Of a DNA stretch of 64,000 nucleotides, positions 27,525 to 35,692 are shown piece by piece (position 1 is the first letter of the stretch; every line of letters begins with the position of its first letter). Origin of the DNA: Whitmania pigra (taxonomy: Eukaryota > Annelida > Clitellata > Hirudinida > Haemopidae); the NCBI GenBank assembly GCA_021613335.1, contig JAJTWR010000431.1, forward strand, positions 2,542,001 to 2,606,000, written 5' to 3'. The position numbers and the translations under genes were made by a program. The notes under the pieces are model-generated. The model was not told the origin of the DNA. It ran no database searches and saw only the letters and a list, made by a program, of their open reading frames with translations.

Positions 27525-28240
27525 GCATCGTCGCGTCTACCGAGAGTCAGCAGCTTGGGAATTCAATGCAGTTCGAGGGTACCTGGACTCAGGTCCTCTT
27601 GCGCACGACTCGTGCTGGCAGCGCAGGTGTCGTGGTACTCGTCGAAGGTTACGGACCATACTTGCCCCACGTCGGCACCAGCCCATCGGTGGTCGACCTC
27701 CGTTTCATGGCTCAATCAGCGCTCGGCACAGCCGCCGACGAAGTTCGGACTGTTCTCCCAAACTCGGATGCACAGGCGGTTCTTGCTTTGTCGGTCGCAG
27801 AACAAGCGCAAGAGGTGCTCGCCTCGCTGTCCCTGAACAAGACCCAACTTGCCGAGGTGCTCCGGGTGACTCGTCCAACCCTGTACGAATGGCTCGACGG
27901 CAAAGTTCCGAAAACGACCAATGCCCAGCGCCTCACGAAACTGCTGAGAATGTTAGCGAGCGCCGGTGTCACGAGCGCGAACCCGCTCAGCCCACGTTTC
28001 TTACGAGAACCGTTGCGCGAGGGTGGCACTCCGCTGCTGGAAGCACTTAGTGCCGAAGCCATGGACGAGCAGCTTGTCACCTCACTCGTGCGGGAAGCCA
28101 AAGCACTCGACAAGCGAGCCGAGGCCAGACGTCTGTCGAGGGAGGAACGACTTCGAGCCCTTGGGTTCGAAGAGCCTTCAACGGAGCAACGGCGCGAGCA
28201 ACTGGCCCGAATCGTCGCAATGCGCGACTGGCCGAAGTGA
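27521..28240 (+). CDS. Helix-turn-helix protein, second gene of the cassette
   Basis: 239 residues. A helix-turn-helix is visible near residues 100-135 (LNKTQLAEVLRVTRPTLYEWL), of the XRE-like type. A beta-rich N-terminal half and a charged, helical C-terminal tail flank it. It could be a regulator or antitoxin-like partner of its neighbours. The four-base overlap with the previous gene indicates coupled translation, and the next gene starts only 12 bases later. Confidence 0.72.
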   Translation: MSIVASTESQQLGNSMQFEGTWTQVLLRTTRAGSAGVVVLVEGYGPYLPHVGTSPSVVDLRFMAQSALGTAADEVRTVLPNSDAQAVLALSVAEQAQEVLASLSLNKTQLAEVLRVTRPTLYEWLDGKVPKTTNAQRLTKLLRMLASAGVTSANPLSPRFLREPLREGGTPLLEALSAEAMDEQLVTSLVREAKALDKRAEARRLSREERLRALGFEEPSTEQRREQLARIVAMRDWPK

Positions 28241-28252
28241 TGGTCTTGAGAA

Positions 28253-29095
28253 ATGAAGACTTTCGATGTCCAAGAGATCGAGGGGCACGGCTGGCGTCAG
28301 GGGAGCGTCCTAGGACCGTCGCTGCTGCGTCTCGCCCGGGAACGGGCGCCGACGGGAGTTACTGTCGCCGATGAAGATTGGTTGATTGTCACGAGCCACG
28401 ATTGTGATGTGTTGAATAGCCAACTCGAAAAGGAACCTGCGGTCGAACTACTGCGTGGAGAGTTGGTCAGTCGGAGTGCATCGACGAAACAATTGGTCTG
28501 GGGACGCAATCCGCGAGTCCTGGAACTGGAGGTCGAGGAAAGCAGTGGTGCTGTCATCGTGCTCAGCATGAATGTCCACCAGCGATGGACACTGCCCCGA
28601 GAGGTCCTGAGTCACGAACCGCCGGCGCGCCTCCTCGGTGAAAAGGAACGGCGTCTCATCGCGGAATGGCTCGCGAAGCGCTACATCCGCGCGGCATTTC
28701 CGACTGCATTTGACCGTCGATGGCGGCCGAAGCTTCGCGACTGGACAAGCTTGCTCCAAAAAAACAGCCGGCTGCTTCAAGGTGTCTACTTGAGATTGAG
28801 CACCCTAGAAGAAGTTGAGGAGCGTACGCCGTACCAAGTCCACATCATCCTCGCTGTTCCTGCAGCCGCGAAGAAAGAAGCTGGTTGGGCATCCAAACGT
28901 GACGAAATCGAGCGTGAATTTGAAAAATTTTGGAGGCAGTTCGCGCCGGGTATTCAATGCGTTGCCGTCGATGTGCATGGCACTGACCAATTGACACTCG
29001 CCGAAATCGAGTCCTACCAACGCTTTGATGCAGATTGGGTGAGCTTTGCCGACGACTCTCCGATGATGGCAGCAGCAGCGGACATGACTTCGTAG
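28253..29095 (+). CDS. Unknown protein, third gene of the cassette
   Basis: 280 residues, no signal peptide or membrane span. I do not recognise it. A conserved-looking block IVTSHDCDVLN near residue 48, with a His-Asp-Cys-Asp core, resembles a metal or catalytic site. The rest is a mix of helices and strands, with a charged helical region near residues 215-230. It ends in TAG at 29093, but the same frame stays open for 38 more sense codons (see next entry). It sits beside tRNA-Asp. Confidence 0.68.
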   Translation: MKTFDVQEIEGHGWRQGSVLGPSLLRLARERAPTGVTVADEDWLIVTSHDCDVLNSQLEKEPAVELLRGELVSRSASTKQLVWGRNPRVLELEVEESSGAVIVLSMNVHQRWTLPREVLSHEPPARLLGEKERRLIAEWLAKRYIRAAFPTAFDRRWRPKLRDWTSLLQKNSRLLQGVYLRLSTLEEVEERTPYQVHIILAVPAAAKKEAGWASKRDEIEREFEKFWRQFAPGIQCVAVDVHGTDQLTLAEIESYQRFDADWVSFADDSPMMAAAADMTS

Positions 29096-29212
29096 CGAGA
29101 CAGACCGCTGTTGCTCATTCCAAGTGATGATTTTTGGGAGTCGGTCGAGAGGGCTGCTGAGCGGGGGCGAAGATACGCGCAGTTCAGCCAATACTTCGAT
29201 TCGCGGCTGTGA
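29096..29212 (+). other. In-frame extension past the amber stop of the preceding gene
   Basis: Directly after the TAG at 29093-29095 the same frame reads 38 sense codons to a TGA at 29210. The product looks protein-like (LLLIPSDDFWESVE, then an Arg-rich helix and YFDSRL). It has no ATG of its own; a TTG at 29111 could start a 33-residue peptide. It may be a tail cut off by a nonsense mutation, a readthrough product or the remnant of another gene. Confidence 0.45.
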
Positions 29213-29219
29213 ATAAAAG

Positions 29220-29293
29220 CGAGGGGTAGGGGACTTGAACCCCTGACCTCCGGCGTGACAGGCCGGCGTTCTAACCAGCTGAACTAACCCCCC
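29220..29293 (-). tRNA. tRNA-Asp (anticodon GTC)
   Basis: A 74-base cloverleaf on the minus strand: acceptor GGGGGGT against ACCCCTC, anticodon loop CTGTCAC, T-loop GGTTCAAGT. The discriminator is G, as usual for Asp. CCA is not encoded. Confidence 0.95.
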
Positions 29294-29416
29294 AACGTCC
29301 CCGACAGTGCTGCTCCCAACCTACTGACTACGGACTGCAGAAACCCTTCTCATTCTGGACGGCGCTCGTCCATACCGTTTTTTCTAGCGACGGACTACTT
29401 TCTACGCCTCCATACT

Positions 29417-29488
29417 TGGGCGGGACAGGGATCGAACCTGTGACCCTCGCCTTGTAAGGGCGACGCTCTACCGCTGAGCTACCCGCCC
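29417..29488 (-). tRNA. tRNA-Val (anticodon TAC)
   Basis: A 72-base cloverleaf on the minus strand: acceptor GGGCGGG against CCCGCCC with discriminator A, anticodon loop CTTACAA, T-loop GGTTCGATC. CCA is not encoded. It lies 123 bases upstream of tRNA-Asp in the same direction, so the two are probably co-transcribed. Confidence 0.95.
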
Positions 29489-29546
29489 AGAATACGGTCG
29501 TGCTCTTAGGTTGTCGGGAGGTTTCCTGTCAATGGGGTTCTGTGGC

Positions 29547-31034
29547 CTATGGCCCGTCGCTCCGGGCGCTCCAGCGTCCGTCCACCTGCCGGACTGCGCC
29601 CTGAGCTTCGAGCTTTTTCAAGGTCGAGCGGAGGTTCAATTCAGCGATGGGCCAGGCGCTCGTCGGCGCATCGGCGTAGGCGAGGGCGGTGAGCTCCGAA
29701 ACGGTCGCTGGCTGCGAGCTCCCTTGCAATGAAGACAGGATGAGGCGTTCCCGCCACTCGCGATGGGTCAGGTAGTCGGTGAGCTTCTTCGGGCCGTTGG
29801 GGATGGGCGGGCCGTGCGCCGGGTAAAGCACCCGGACGAGGGGAATCAGGCGCTGCAGCTCCGCTTCGTAGCGCCGCATGTCGCCCTCCTCGGGATGAAT
29901 CATGATGGTACCGACCCCGGCGATCATGTCCCCGGCGATGAGCGCTTGGCGCTGTTCGTCGAGCAGCGACAAGTGCCCTGGTGCGTGGCCGGGCGTATGG
30001 AGCACCCGCCATCGCAGCTCGCCAGTTTCGAGGTAGTCATTCTCCTCAAATTGCCGTTGCACCGGCAGGTCGATGCGGGCGGCGGTTTCGCGGTGCGCGT
30101 AGACCGGCAGGCCGAAGTTCTCAATCAGCGAGCGGGCACCGGCGTGGTGGTCCGGGTGGTGGTGGGTGAGAAAGACCGCGAGGATCTTCATGCCTTGGGC
30201 CTGGTAGGCGCGCAGCACGCCCTCTAGGCGGCGTTGCTCCTCCGGATACGGCGAGCCCGGGTCGACGACCACAAGCGCGCCTCGGCCAAGGATGTAGGTA
30301 TTCGTATGGGTCGCTGGCGGCAGGGTGATGCTGCGCAGAGGCATGAAGCGGATGCCCTGCTGGGTCTCCACGACGTCGGTCATGGCCGCTTTGGGCGGTG
30401 GCGCCGCCAAGCGCTCTAGCGCGCTCTCCACGCTGGGTGCCTCCGCCAGCACCCGGAGGATGTAGAGGTTCGGCGGGTGGAGCAGCGCCTCGCCCTTCGC
30501 CCAGGCGGCGAGCGCGTCTTTGGGCGTAATCCACTCGCCGTGGTCCGACTCGTGGGCGAGGAAGCTCGCCTCCTGACCCTCGGGAAGCTCGACCAAGTGA
30601 AACTGGGTGTCGAAGCGCTGCTGCATCCAGGCGGGAGTCACCCAGCGGCCGGCCTGCGGGTAGTCCAACACCGAGAGCGTGAGGTTCAGGCGAGCGAGGA
30701 TGGCCGCAAAGCTCTCGCGCCCGTCGACAAGCGCGGTGCGAAACTCCCGCAGCGCGGAGTTTGGGGGCGGCGCTCCGCGTGCGACCAAGACGCCCGCTTC
30801 TTCGAAGAGCTCCCGAGCGGCGGCGGCGATTTCCCAGGCGCGCTCGCCGGTGGCGCCCTGCACGGATATCGCCTGGTCAGCCGGGTCTTCGCGCCCCCCG
30901 GGGAACGCGAAGAATCCTCCAGCGAAGCGCATCGCTGCTTGCCGACGCAGCCAATACACTTCGAGGCCCACGCCCGCCCGGTGACGGTAGAGCACCGAGA
31001 CCGACGAGCGCGCGGGAGGCTTCGCCTCAGACAT
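29547..31034 (-). CDS. Nudix hydrolase fused to a metallo-beta-lactamase-fold hydrolase
   Basis: 495 residues in two enzymes. Residues about 8-210 are a Nudix domain of the NUDT19-like type: FAFPGGRED, an insert, then RELFEEAGVL. Residues about 230-410 are a metallo-beta-lactamase domain with the zinc motif LTHHHPDHHAG, LHTPGHAPGHL, AGDMIAG and LYPAHGP. The last 80 residues look like the winged-helix tail of LACTB2-type enzymes. CoA, nucleotide or RNA substrates are possible. The start overlaps the HD gene stop, so the two are coupled. Confidence 0.87.
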   Translation of the reverse strand: MSEAKPPARSSVSVLYRHRAGVGLEVYWLRRQAAMRFAGGFFAFPGGREDPADQAISVQGATGERAWEIAAAARELFEEAGVLVARGAPPPNSALREFRTALVDGRESFAAILARLNLTLSVLDYPQAGRWVTPAWMQQRFDTQFHLVELPEGQEASFLAHESDHGEWITPKDALAAWAKGEALLHPPNLYILRVLAEAPSVESALERLAAPPPKAAMTDVVETQQGIRFMPLRSITLPPATHTNTYILGRGALVVVDPGSPYPEEQRRLEGVLRAYQAQGMKILAVFLTHHHPDHHAGARSLIENFGLPVYAHRETAARIDLPVQRQFEENDYLETGELRWRVLHTPGHAPGHLSLLDEQRQALIAGDMIAGVGTIMIHPEEGDMRRYEAELQRLIPLVRVLYPAHGPPIPNGPKKLTDYLTHREWRERLILSSLQGSSQPATVSELTALAYADAPTSAWPIAELNLRSTLKKLEAQGAVRQVDGRWSARSDGP

Positions 31035-32376
31035 CCCTTACTCCTAGCTTTTCGAGGAGCGCTCGGCCCGCTTCGTAATCATCCGGGTGGATGAAAACCC
31101 GGAAGAACCGCACCGATTCGAGCCTTCGGTACAGAGGCGCACAGTCGGTGATGCTGAGGAGGCGCTCGCCACGCTTGCCGACGTACAGCGGGAGCTCTTC
31201 GAGGCGCTCCTCCGTTGAGCCGTTCAACCGGGCGCGGGCGTGCTTGGAGAGCACTCCGTGGGAGAAGGCCGTGAAATAGCGCAGCTTTGCCTCGTCGAGA
31301 GCCGCCGCAATTCGCTTGGTATCCGTGGGTTCGGTCGCTTCGTCGTCGCGCGCCGTGTCCTGCACGAGGCGTCGGTAGGGCTCGCGGCGAACGATGCGCC
31401 GCGCCCACTCACTCGATGAAGCACGCAGCGCCGCGTAGAGCGCGATGTCGTCGCAGTGGAGGAACCTCTCGACATCCGAAGGAATGGAGAACTCCTTGGG
31501 CCGCTCGGCGTAAAACTTCCCGAGCATCTGCTCAAAGCCCACCGACGTGTGGTGGTAATAGACCGCGAGAAACATGTGGTAGCGGCTCAGGAGAAAATCT
31601 TCGAAGGCGAAGACCGCCGCCTTGGAGAGGGCCATCACCGCTTGGTGGTCCCGGTAGCCGACGCTCAAGTTCTGAAGAATCCACTCGTGATCGTAGCGGC
31701 CGTAATTCACACCCGTGAAGAACGAGTCGCGCACCAAGTAGTCCATGCGGTCCGCGTCGAGTTCGCCGGAAACAATTGCCCGCAGCGCCGGAAGCCAGTC
31801 GTAGCCGCCAGCGCTGAAGCGCCCCGGCGCGAAGGAAGGAATTCCACTCACGAGCGCCGCCACGTCTTCGGGAGTCACCTCGTCGGGGCGGTACGCTTCC
31901 TCGATGAGCCGCCGCAGCTCGGAGTCGAGGAGCACCTTCAGGGTGTAGTCCTCGTGGGTCGCTTGCCCCTGCAACAGCTCCGGCGGGTAGGGCAGCTTGA
32001 GGACCGCGCGGCTCGGCGCCGCCTGCTCGGAAGAATGGGAGAGGGGCAAGTGCCCTAAGTCGTGGCCGAGCACCGCGAGGCGAACCGTAGCCCGAAAGCG
32101 TGCACGCTCTCTGGGCGGAAGCTCGGAGCCCTCGGCCATCGCGTCGAAGAGCCGCGTCGCAACGTAGGTCGCGCCAAGTGAGTGCGAGAGTCGGCTGTGG
32201 GTCGCCCCCGGGAAAGCGTATTCACCGAAGCCGAGTTGTCGAATGTGCCGGAGCCGTTGGAAGTACGGGTGGTCGAGGACGCGTCCCTCCGCCTCGGTGA
32301 GTTGGATAGTTCCGTGGATAGGGTCGCGAATCCGCACAGTGCTCCTTGTCGCCTCTGGATGAGGGGAACCACCCAT
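31027..32376 (-). CDS. HD-domain phosphohydrolase (dGTPase-like)
   Basis: About 449 residues. The HD-superfamily metal ligands are visible: THSRLSHSLG (His), LGHDLGHLPLSH (HD) and a later DRMDYLV (Asp). The N-terminal VRIRDPIHGTI is typical of the YwfO-like group of dNTP triphosphohydrolases. The substrate is inferred from family only. The ATG at 32376 lacks a clear Shine-Dalgarno; a GTG at 32337 is the alternative, and both sit in the 28-69 bases shared with the divergent ATP-grasp gene. Confidence 0.85.
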   Translation of the reverse strand: MGGSPHPEATRSTVRIRDPIHGTIQLTEAEGRVLDHPYFQRLRHIRQLGFGEYAFPGATHSRLSHSLGATYVATRLFDAMAEGSELPPRERARFRATVRLAVLGHDLGHLPLSHSSEQAAPSRAVLKLPYPPELLQGQATHEDYTLKVLLDSELRRLIEEAYRPDEVTPEDVAALVSGIPSFAPGRFSAGGYDWLPALRAIVSGELDADRMDYLVRDSFFTGVNYGRYDHEWILQNLSVGYRDHQAVMALSKAAVFAFEDFLLSRYHMFLAVYYHHTSVGFEQMLGKFYAERPKEFSIPSDVERFLHCDDIALYAALRASSSEWARRIVRREPYRRLVQDTARDDEATEPTDTKRIAAALDEAKLRYFTAFSHGVLSKHARARLNGSTEERLEELPLYVGKRGERLLSITDCAPLYRRLESVRFFRVFIHPDDYEAGRALLEKLGVRDV

Positions 32377-32404
32377 TCTGCTACAGGGGCGATACTTTGA
32401 CGAT

Positions 32405-33400
32405 ATGCGGGTAGCCATCCTTGTCAATCGCGAGCGCTCGTCGCTGCCGGGGCGCGAGGCGCGCGACGGTGTCCAGCGCACCGCGCAGGCGGTTCGCCGC
32501 GCCCTTGCGGACGAGGGCATCCGGGCACCGCTCATCCCCGCCGGGGCGCGCCTGTCGACATTCTTCGCACGGCTGGAGCGCTACCGGCCGGACGTCGTCT
32601 TCAACCTCTGCGAGTCGCTGTTGTCCGACGCGCGCGCCGAGCAAGCGATTCCGGCGTTGCTCGCGGCGATGAAGATTCGCACCACCGGCTCTCCGGCGCT
32701 CGCGCTGGGGCTCGCTCTCGACAAAGGGCGCGCAAAAGAAGTGCTCCGCGCCCACGGCGTGCCGACCCCGGATGCCGCGCGGGTAGACACGCTGCCTTCG
32801 CGCGGCGAGCGCCCGAGGGTGGGCTTCCCGGCCATCGTCAAGCCGAGCCGCGAAGACGCTTCGGTGGGCATCGACGACACGTCCGTGGTGCGCGACGCCG
32901 CGAGCTACCGCCGAGCGGTGCAGCGGGTGCTGCGGACGTACCGACAGCCAGCGCTCGTGGAACGCTTCGTAGAGGGGCGAGAGCTGTATGTCCCCATCCT
33001 TGAGAACGCGCCCGCGTCGCTACCAATAACCGAGGTGGCCTTTCACCCGACGACGTTTGCGAAGCGGCCCCGCATCGTCTCCTACCGGGCCAAATGGGTG
33101 CCCGGTTCGCGAGAATTTCGAGGTACGACCACCGCACCAGCCACCCTCGCGGCCGCTGTGGAGGCCCGCTGCCGGGCGGTCGCGCAGGCGGCCTTTGCGG
33201 CACTCGGGTGTCGCTCCTACGGACGGGTGGACCTTCGCCTCGACAGCGCCGGACGCCCCTGGGTGTTGGAAGTGAACCCAAACTGTGATTTGGACCCGGC
33301 AGCAGGTTTCCCGAGAGCTGCGGCGGCAGCAGGAATCTCCTACCGCGACCTCGTGCGTCATCTGCTAAGGGAGGCCTATGGAAATTCGTCGGATAATTGA
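32405..33400 (+). CDS. ATP-grasp ligase related to D-alanine-D-alanine ligase
   Basis: 331 residues. An N-terminal Rossmann-like domain (VVFNLCESL) is followed by an ATP-grasp domain: GFPAIVKPSREDASVGI, LVERFVEGRELYVPI and the metal-binding YGRVDLRLDSAGRPWVLEVNPNCD split over the C-terminal third. It forms a carboxylate-amine bond using ATP. There is no mur or van gene nearby, so a role in wall synthesis is not supported; a peptide or amino-acid ligase is equally likely. The next gene, a GNAT acetyltransferase, overlaps its end by 23 bases. Confidence 0.83.
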   Translation: MRVAILVNRERSSLPGREARDGVQRTAQAVRRALADEGIRAPLIPAGARLSTFFARLERYRPDVVFNLCESLLSDARAEQAIPALLAAMKIRTTGSPALALGLALDKGRAKEVLRAHGVPTPDAARVDTLPSRGERPRVGFPAIVKPSREDASVGIDDTSVVRDAASYRRAVQRVLRTYRQPALVERFVEGRELYVPILENAPASLPITEVAFHPTTFAKRPRIVSYRAKWVPGSREFRGTTTAPATLAAAVEARCRAVAQAAFAALGCRSYGRVDLRLDSAGRPWVLEVNPNCDLDPAAGFPRAAAAAGISYRDLVRHLLREAYGNSSDN

Positions 33401-33851
33401 GTCGGATCAAAAACAGATCCATGACTTTCTCGATCGTATCGATACCTTCAGCAAAGAAGAGGTGAAGCTAGCGTTGGAGCTGGCGCACGCTTCGCTGCAA
33501 CCCGGCAACACCGATTACCGTGTGCTGGTGGCGGTGCGAGCCCCGCGCGTCGTCGGCTTCGTGTGCTTCGGCCCAACCCCGCTCACCCAAGGGACGTTCG
33601 ATCTCTATTGGGTAGCCACCGACCCGGAATTGCGCGGCCAAGGAATCGGCTCGGCGCTGGTGGCAGCGATGGAGGCCGAGCTGCGGCGAGAGAAAGTTCG
33701 CATTGTGCGCGTCGAGACGAGCGCCGTCGAAGCCTACGGGCCGACGCGGAGTTTCTACGCGAACCTCCAGTATCGGGAAGAAGGTCGCATCGCTGGCTTC
33801 TACCGACCGGGGGAAGACCTCATCGTCCTCACCAAACATTTCGACGCGTAA
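33378..33851 (+). CDS. GNAT-family N-acetyltransferase
   Basis: 157 residues with the GNAT core: LYWVATDPELRGQGIGSALV is the acetyl-CoA-binding motif A, followed by the VETSAVEAYGPTRSFYANLQY motif B region (in two parts). It uses acetyl-CoA to acetylate an amine of unknown identity. GGGAGG stands just before the ATG at 33378, inside the end of the ATP-grasp gene. The coupling suggests both act on the same metabolite. Confidence 0.88.
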   Translation: MEIRRIIESDQKQIHDFLDRIDTFSKEEVKLALELAHASLQPGNTDYRVLVAVRAPRVVGFVCFGPTPLTQGTFDLYWVATDPELRGQGIGSALVAAMEAELRREKVRIVRVETSAVEAYGPTRSFYANLQYREEGRIAGFYRPGEDLIVLTKHFDA

Positions 33852-33858
33852 ACGGCGG

Positions 33859-34614
33859 CTACTTGCCGCGGAACTTCGGGCGCCGCTTCTCTTTGAGCGC
33901 GGCGAGCCCTTCTTTTAAGTCTTCGCTCGCGAAGGCCTGACGGCGCTTACTATCGAAGTGGTCGCGCGTCGGCTCGTTGAAGTGGCCTCGGCGCACATGC
34001 CGCAGCCCGGCTTTGAGCCCGGCGACGGCAAGCGGGGCGCGCTGTGCGAGGGCCGCGGCGAGTTCGGCGGCGGCAGGAGCGGGCTCGTCGACGAGTCTAT
34101 CCAGCAGCCCTTCCGCGAGAGCCACCGACGCGTCGATGAGGTCGCCGTTGAGTAGCATCCAGCGCGCGAAGCGTTCGCTCGAACGGGCGACGAGTCGCTC
34201 AAGACCGTGCAGGCTGTAGATCACGCCCAGTTGCGCCGGAGGCATCCGAAACCCGGCCCGCGGCCCGCCGATGCGAAAGTCGCAGGCGAGGGCGAGCTCA
34301 CAGCCGGCACCGATGGCGGCGCCCTGCACGCAGGCGACGCTCGGCAGTGGGTGCTCCGCCAGGGCGTCCAACACCTCTTCGAGGCGGGCGTCCGGAAGCG
34401 CATGGCCCGCTTCGAGGGCCGCGATGTCGAAGCCTGCGGAGAAGACTTCGCCCGTTGAGGCGATGAGCAGCGCCCGTATGGACGGTGGAACGTCGAGTGC
34501 GCGGTGCAATTCCTCTAAGGCGTGCGCATCGAGCGCGTTGCGCTTCGGAGGATTGTGCAGCGTCAGGGTGCGGACGCCGTCTTCTCCGTCGCGAATCTCG
34601 AAGGTTCCGTTCAC
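33859..34614 (-). CDS. Enoyl-CoA hydratase/isomerase family protein
   Basis: 251 residues with the crotonase fold: NPPKRNALDAHAL, the oxyanion-hole segments VFSAGFDIAAL and VQGAAIGAGCELALACDFRI. The hydratase Glu position corresponds to the MPPAQLGVIYSLHG stretch, where the usual two catalytic Glu are not obvious, so isomerase or other crotonase chemistry is possible. The stop lies seven bases from the convergent GNAT stop. The start overlaps the end of the small thioredoxin-fold gene. Confidence 0.88.
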   Translation of the reverse strand: MNGTFEIRDGEDGVRTLTLHNPPKRNALDAHALEELHRALDVPPSIRALLIASTGEVFSAGFDIAALEAGHALPDARLEEVLDALAEHPLPSVACVQGAAIGAGCELALACDFRIGGPRAGFRMPPAQLGVIYSLHGLERLVARSSERFARWMLLNGDLIDASVALAEGLLDRLVDEPAPAAAELAAALAQRAPLAVAGLKAGLRHVRRGHFNEPTRDHFDSKRRQAFASEDLKEGLAALKEKRRPKFRGK

Positions 34615-34844
34615 AGGCTGCTCAGTCGGCCCAAGACCTGCTCCTCGCCTTCGAAGAGCTTGGTTCCCTCCAAGAGGCTCGGCACCGACTTTCCTCCGGC
34701 GGCGGCGAGGGCAACTTGCGCCTCCTCAAACGAAACGTTTCGGTAGCGGATACGGTCTTCAACCTTCAGTTCGCTGATGCGCGAACGCACCCGCGCACAG
34801 GCTGGGTCGGCGATTCGATGAAACAATTCGAGCTTGGCGATCAT
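34611..34844 (-). CDS. Small glutaredoxin/GST-N-like protein
   Basis: 77 residues from the ATG at 34844. The pattern LELFHRIADPACARVRSRI, a beta strand near residue 40 and the cis-Pro type loop GGKSVPSLLEG fit a thioredoxin fold of the glutaredoxin or GST-N type. Only one Cys is in the active-site region, so it would be monothiol. It overlaps the enoyl-CoA hydratase start by four bases. A longer start at 34898 is possible but adds only a basic tail. Confidence 0.65.
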   Translation of the reverse strand: MIAKLELFHRIADPACARVRSRISELKVEDRIRYRNVSFEEAQVALAAAGGKSVPSLLEGTKLFEGEEQVLGRLSSL

Positions 34845-35022
34845 GGGTCTTCTGTTATCACGTCCGGGCCGACTGAATACCCGTACGATTTCATCCACCC
34901 GGGGGCTTCCGAGGAGCTTGTGACCGAGCTTCGAGGCGGTTCGCTTGGGGGTTCGCAGAATGCAAGTCGAACGGTCCTGCGTTCGACATGACGGGCAGTT
35001 CGCAGCTTCGCAACAAAGGGGG

Positions 35023-35062
35023 TTGCAATTTTCGAAGAATAAATTAGTAAACGCAAACTAAC
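35023..35062 (+). promoter_or_regulatory. Candidate promoter and operator of the TetR-efflux operon
   Basis: The inverted repeat TTAGT-8-ACTAA (35045-35062) ends five bases before the TetR ATG. TTGCAA at 35023 and TAGTAA at 35046 are spaced 17 bases, as expected for a sigma-70 promoter. If both are right, the operator overlaps the -10 region and the mRNA leader is very short. This is a pattern match only. Confidence 0.3.
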
Positions 35063-35067
35063 CTTCT

Positions 35068-35676
35068 ATGGCTCGCCCTCGCCGTGTCTCCAATGAACAG
35101 ATTCTCGCCACGACTCGGCAGCTCTTGCTCGCGAAAGGTGGGCGCATTTCTCTCGATGCCATCGGAGCAAAATTGTCGATGACCGCACCGGCTTTGCTCA
35201 AACGATTCGGCAATCGCGAGAACCTCTTTCGCGAGGCGTTGCAGCCGCCGAACCACACAGAGATCTACGTGGCCTTACGAAAAGATCCCAAAGGCGACGT
35301 TCCCTTTGAGCAGCAACTCGGCAGGTTGTTCGAGTTGCAGTGGCGCTTCCTCATTGAATGGGTTCCTCGGCTCATCGCCTTGAAAGAGTGCGGTGTTTCC
35401 GAGAAGCACGACAACCGGGTGAAGGATCGCTGGCGTCGGGTCATCCGAGGGTTTCAACGCTGGCTCTGCAGCGCCGAGCGTCGAGGGCTCGTTCGGCCCG
35501 GCAACAACGAACTGCGAGCGGTGGCGATGCTCGGTTCGCTCCAGGCGCGAGCCTTGAGCGCGCACCTGCTGTGGCGGGCTTCGGCCCGACCGGCGGGCGG
35601 AAAAGATTTGAAGGATTTGGCACAACTTTTCGCTCGCGGAATAGCTGGCGATTCATCTGGGCCGAAGCGCCCTTGA
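35068..35676 (+). CDS. TetR-family regulator of the adjacent efflux pump
   Basis: 202 residues. The N-terminal 50 residues have the TetR helix-turn-helix (ISLDAIGAKLSMTAPALLKRFGNRENLF); the rest is a helical ligand-binding domain, rich in Trp and Leu. It lies 16 bases before an RND pump operon in the same direction. It therefore probably represses both itself and the pump. No good Shine-Dalgarno is visible before the ATG at 35068. Confidence 0.9.
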   Translation: MARPRRVSNEQILATTRQLLLAKGGRISLDAIGAKLSMTAPALLKRFGNRENLFREALQPPNHTEIYVALRKDPKGDVPFEQQLGRLFELQWRFLIEWVPRLIALKECGVSEKHDNRVKDRWRRVIRGFQRWLCSAERRGLVRPGNNELRAVAMLGSLQARALSAHLLWRASARPAGGKDLKDLAQLFARGIAGDSSGPKRP

Positions 35677-35692
35677 GGAGAGAGAAGCGGAC

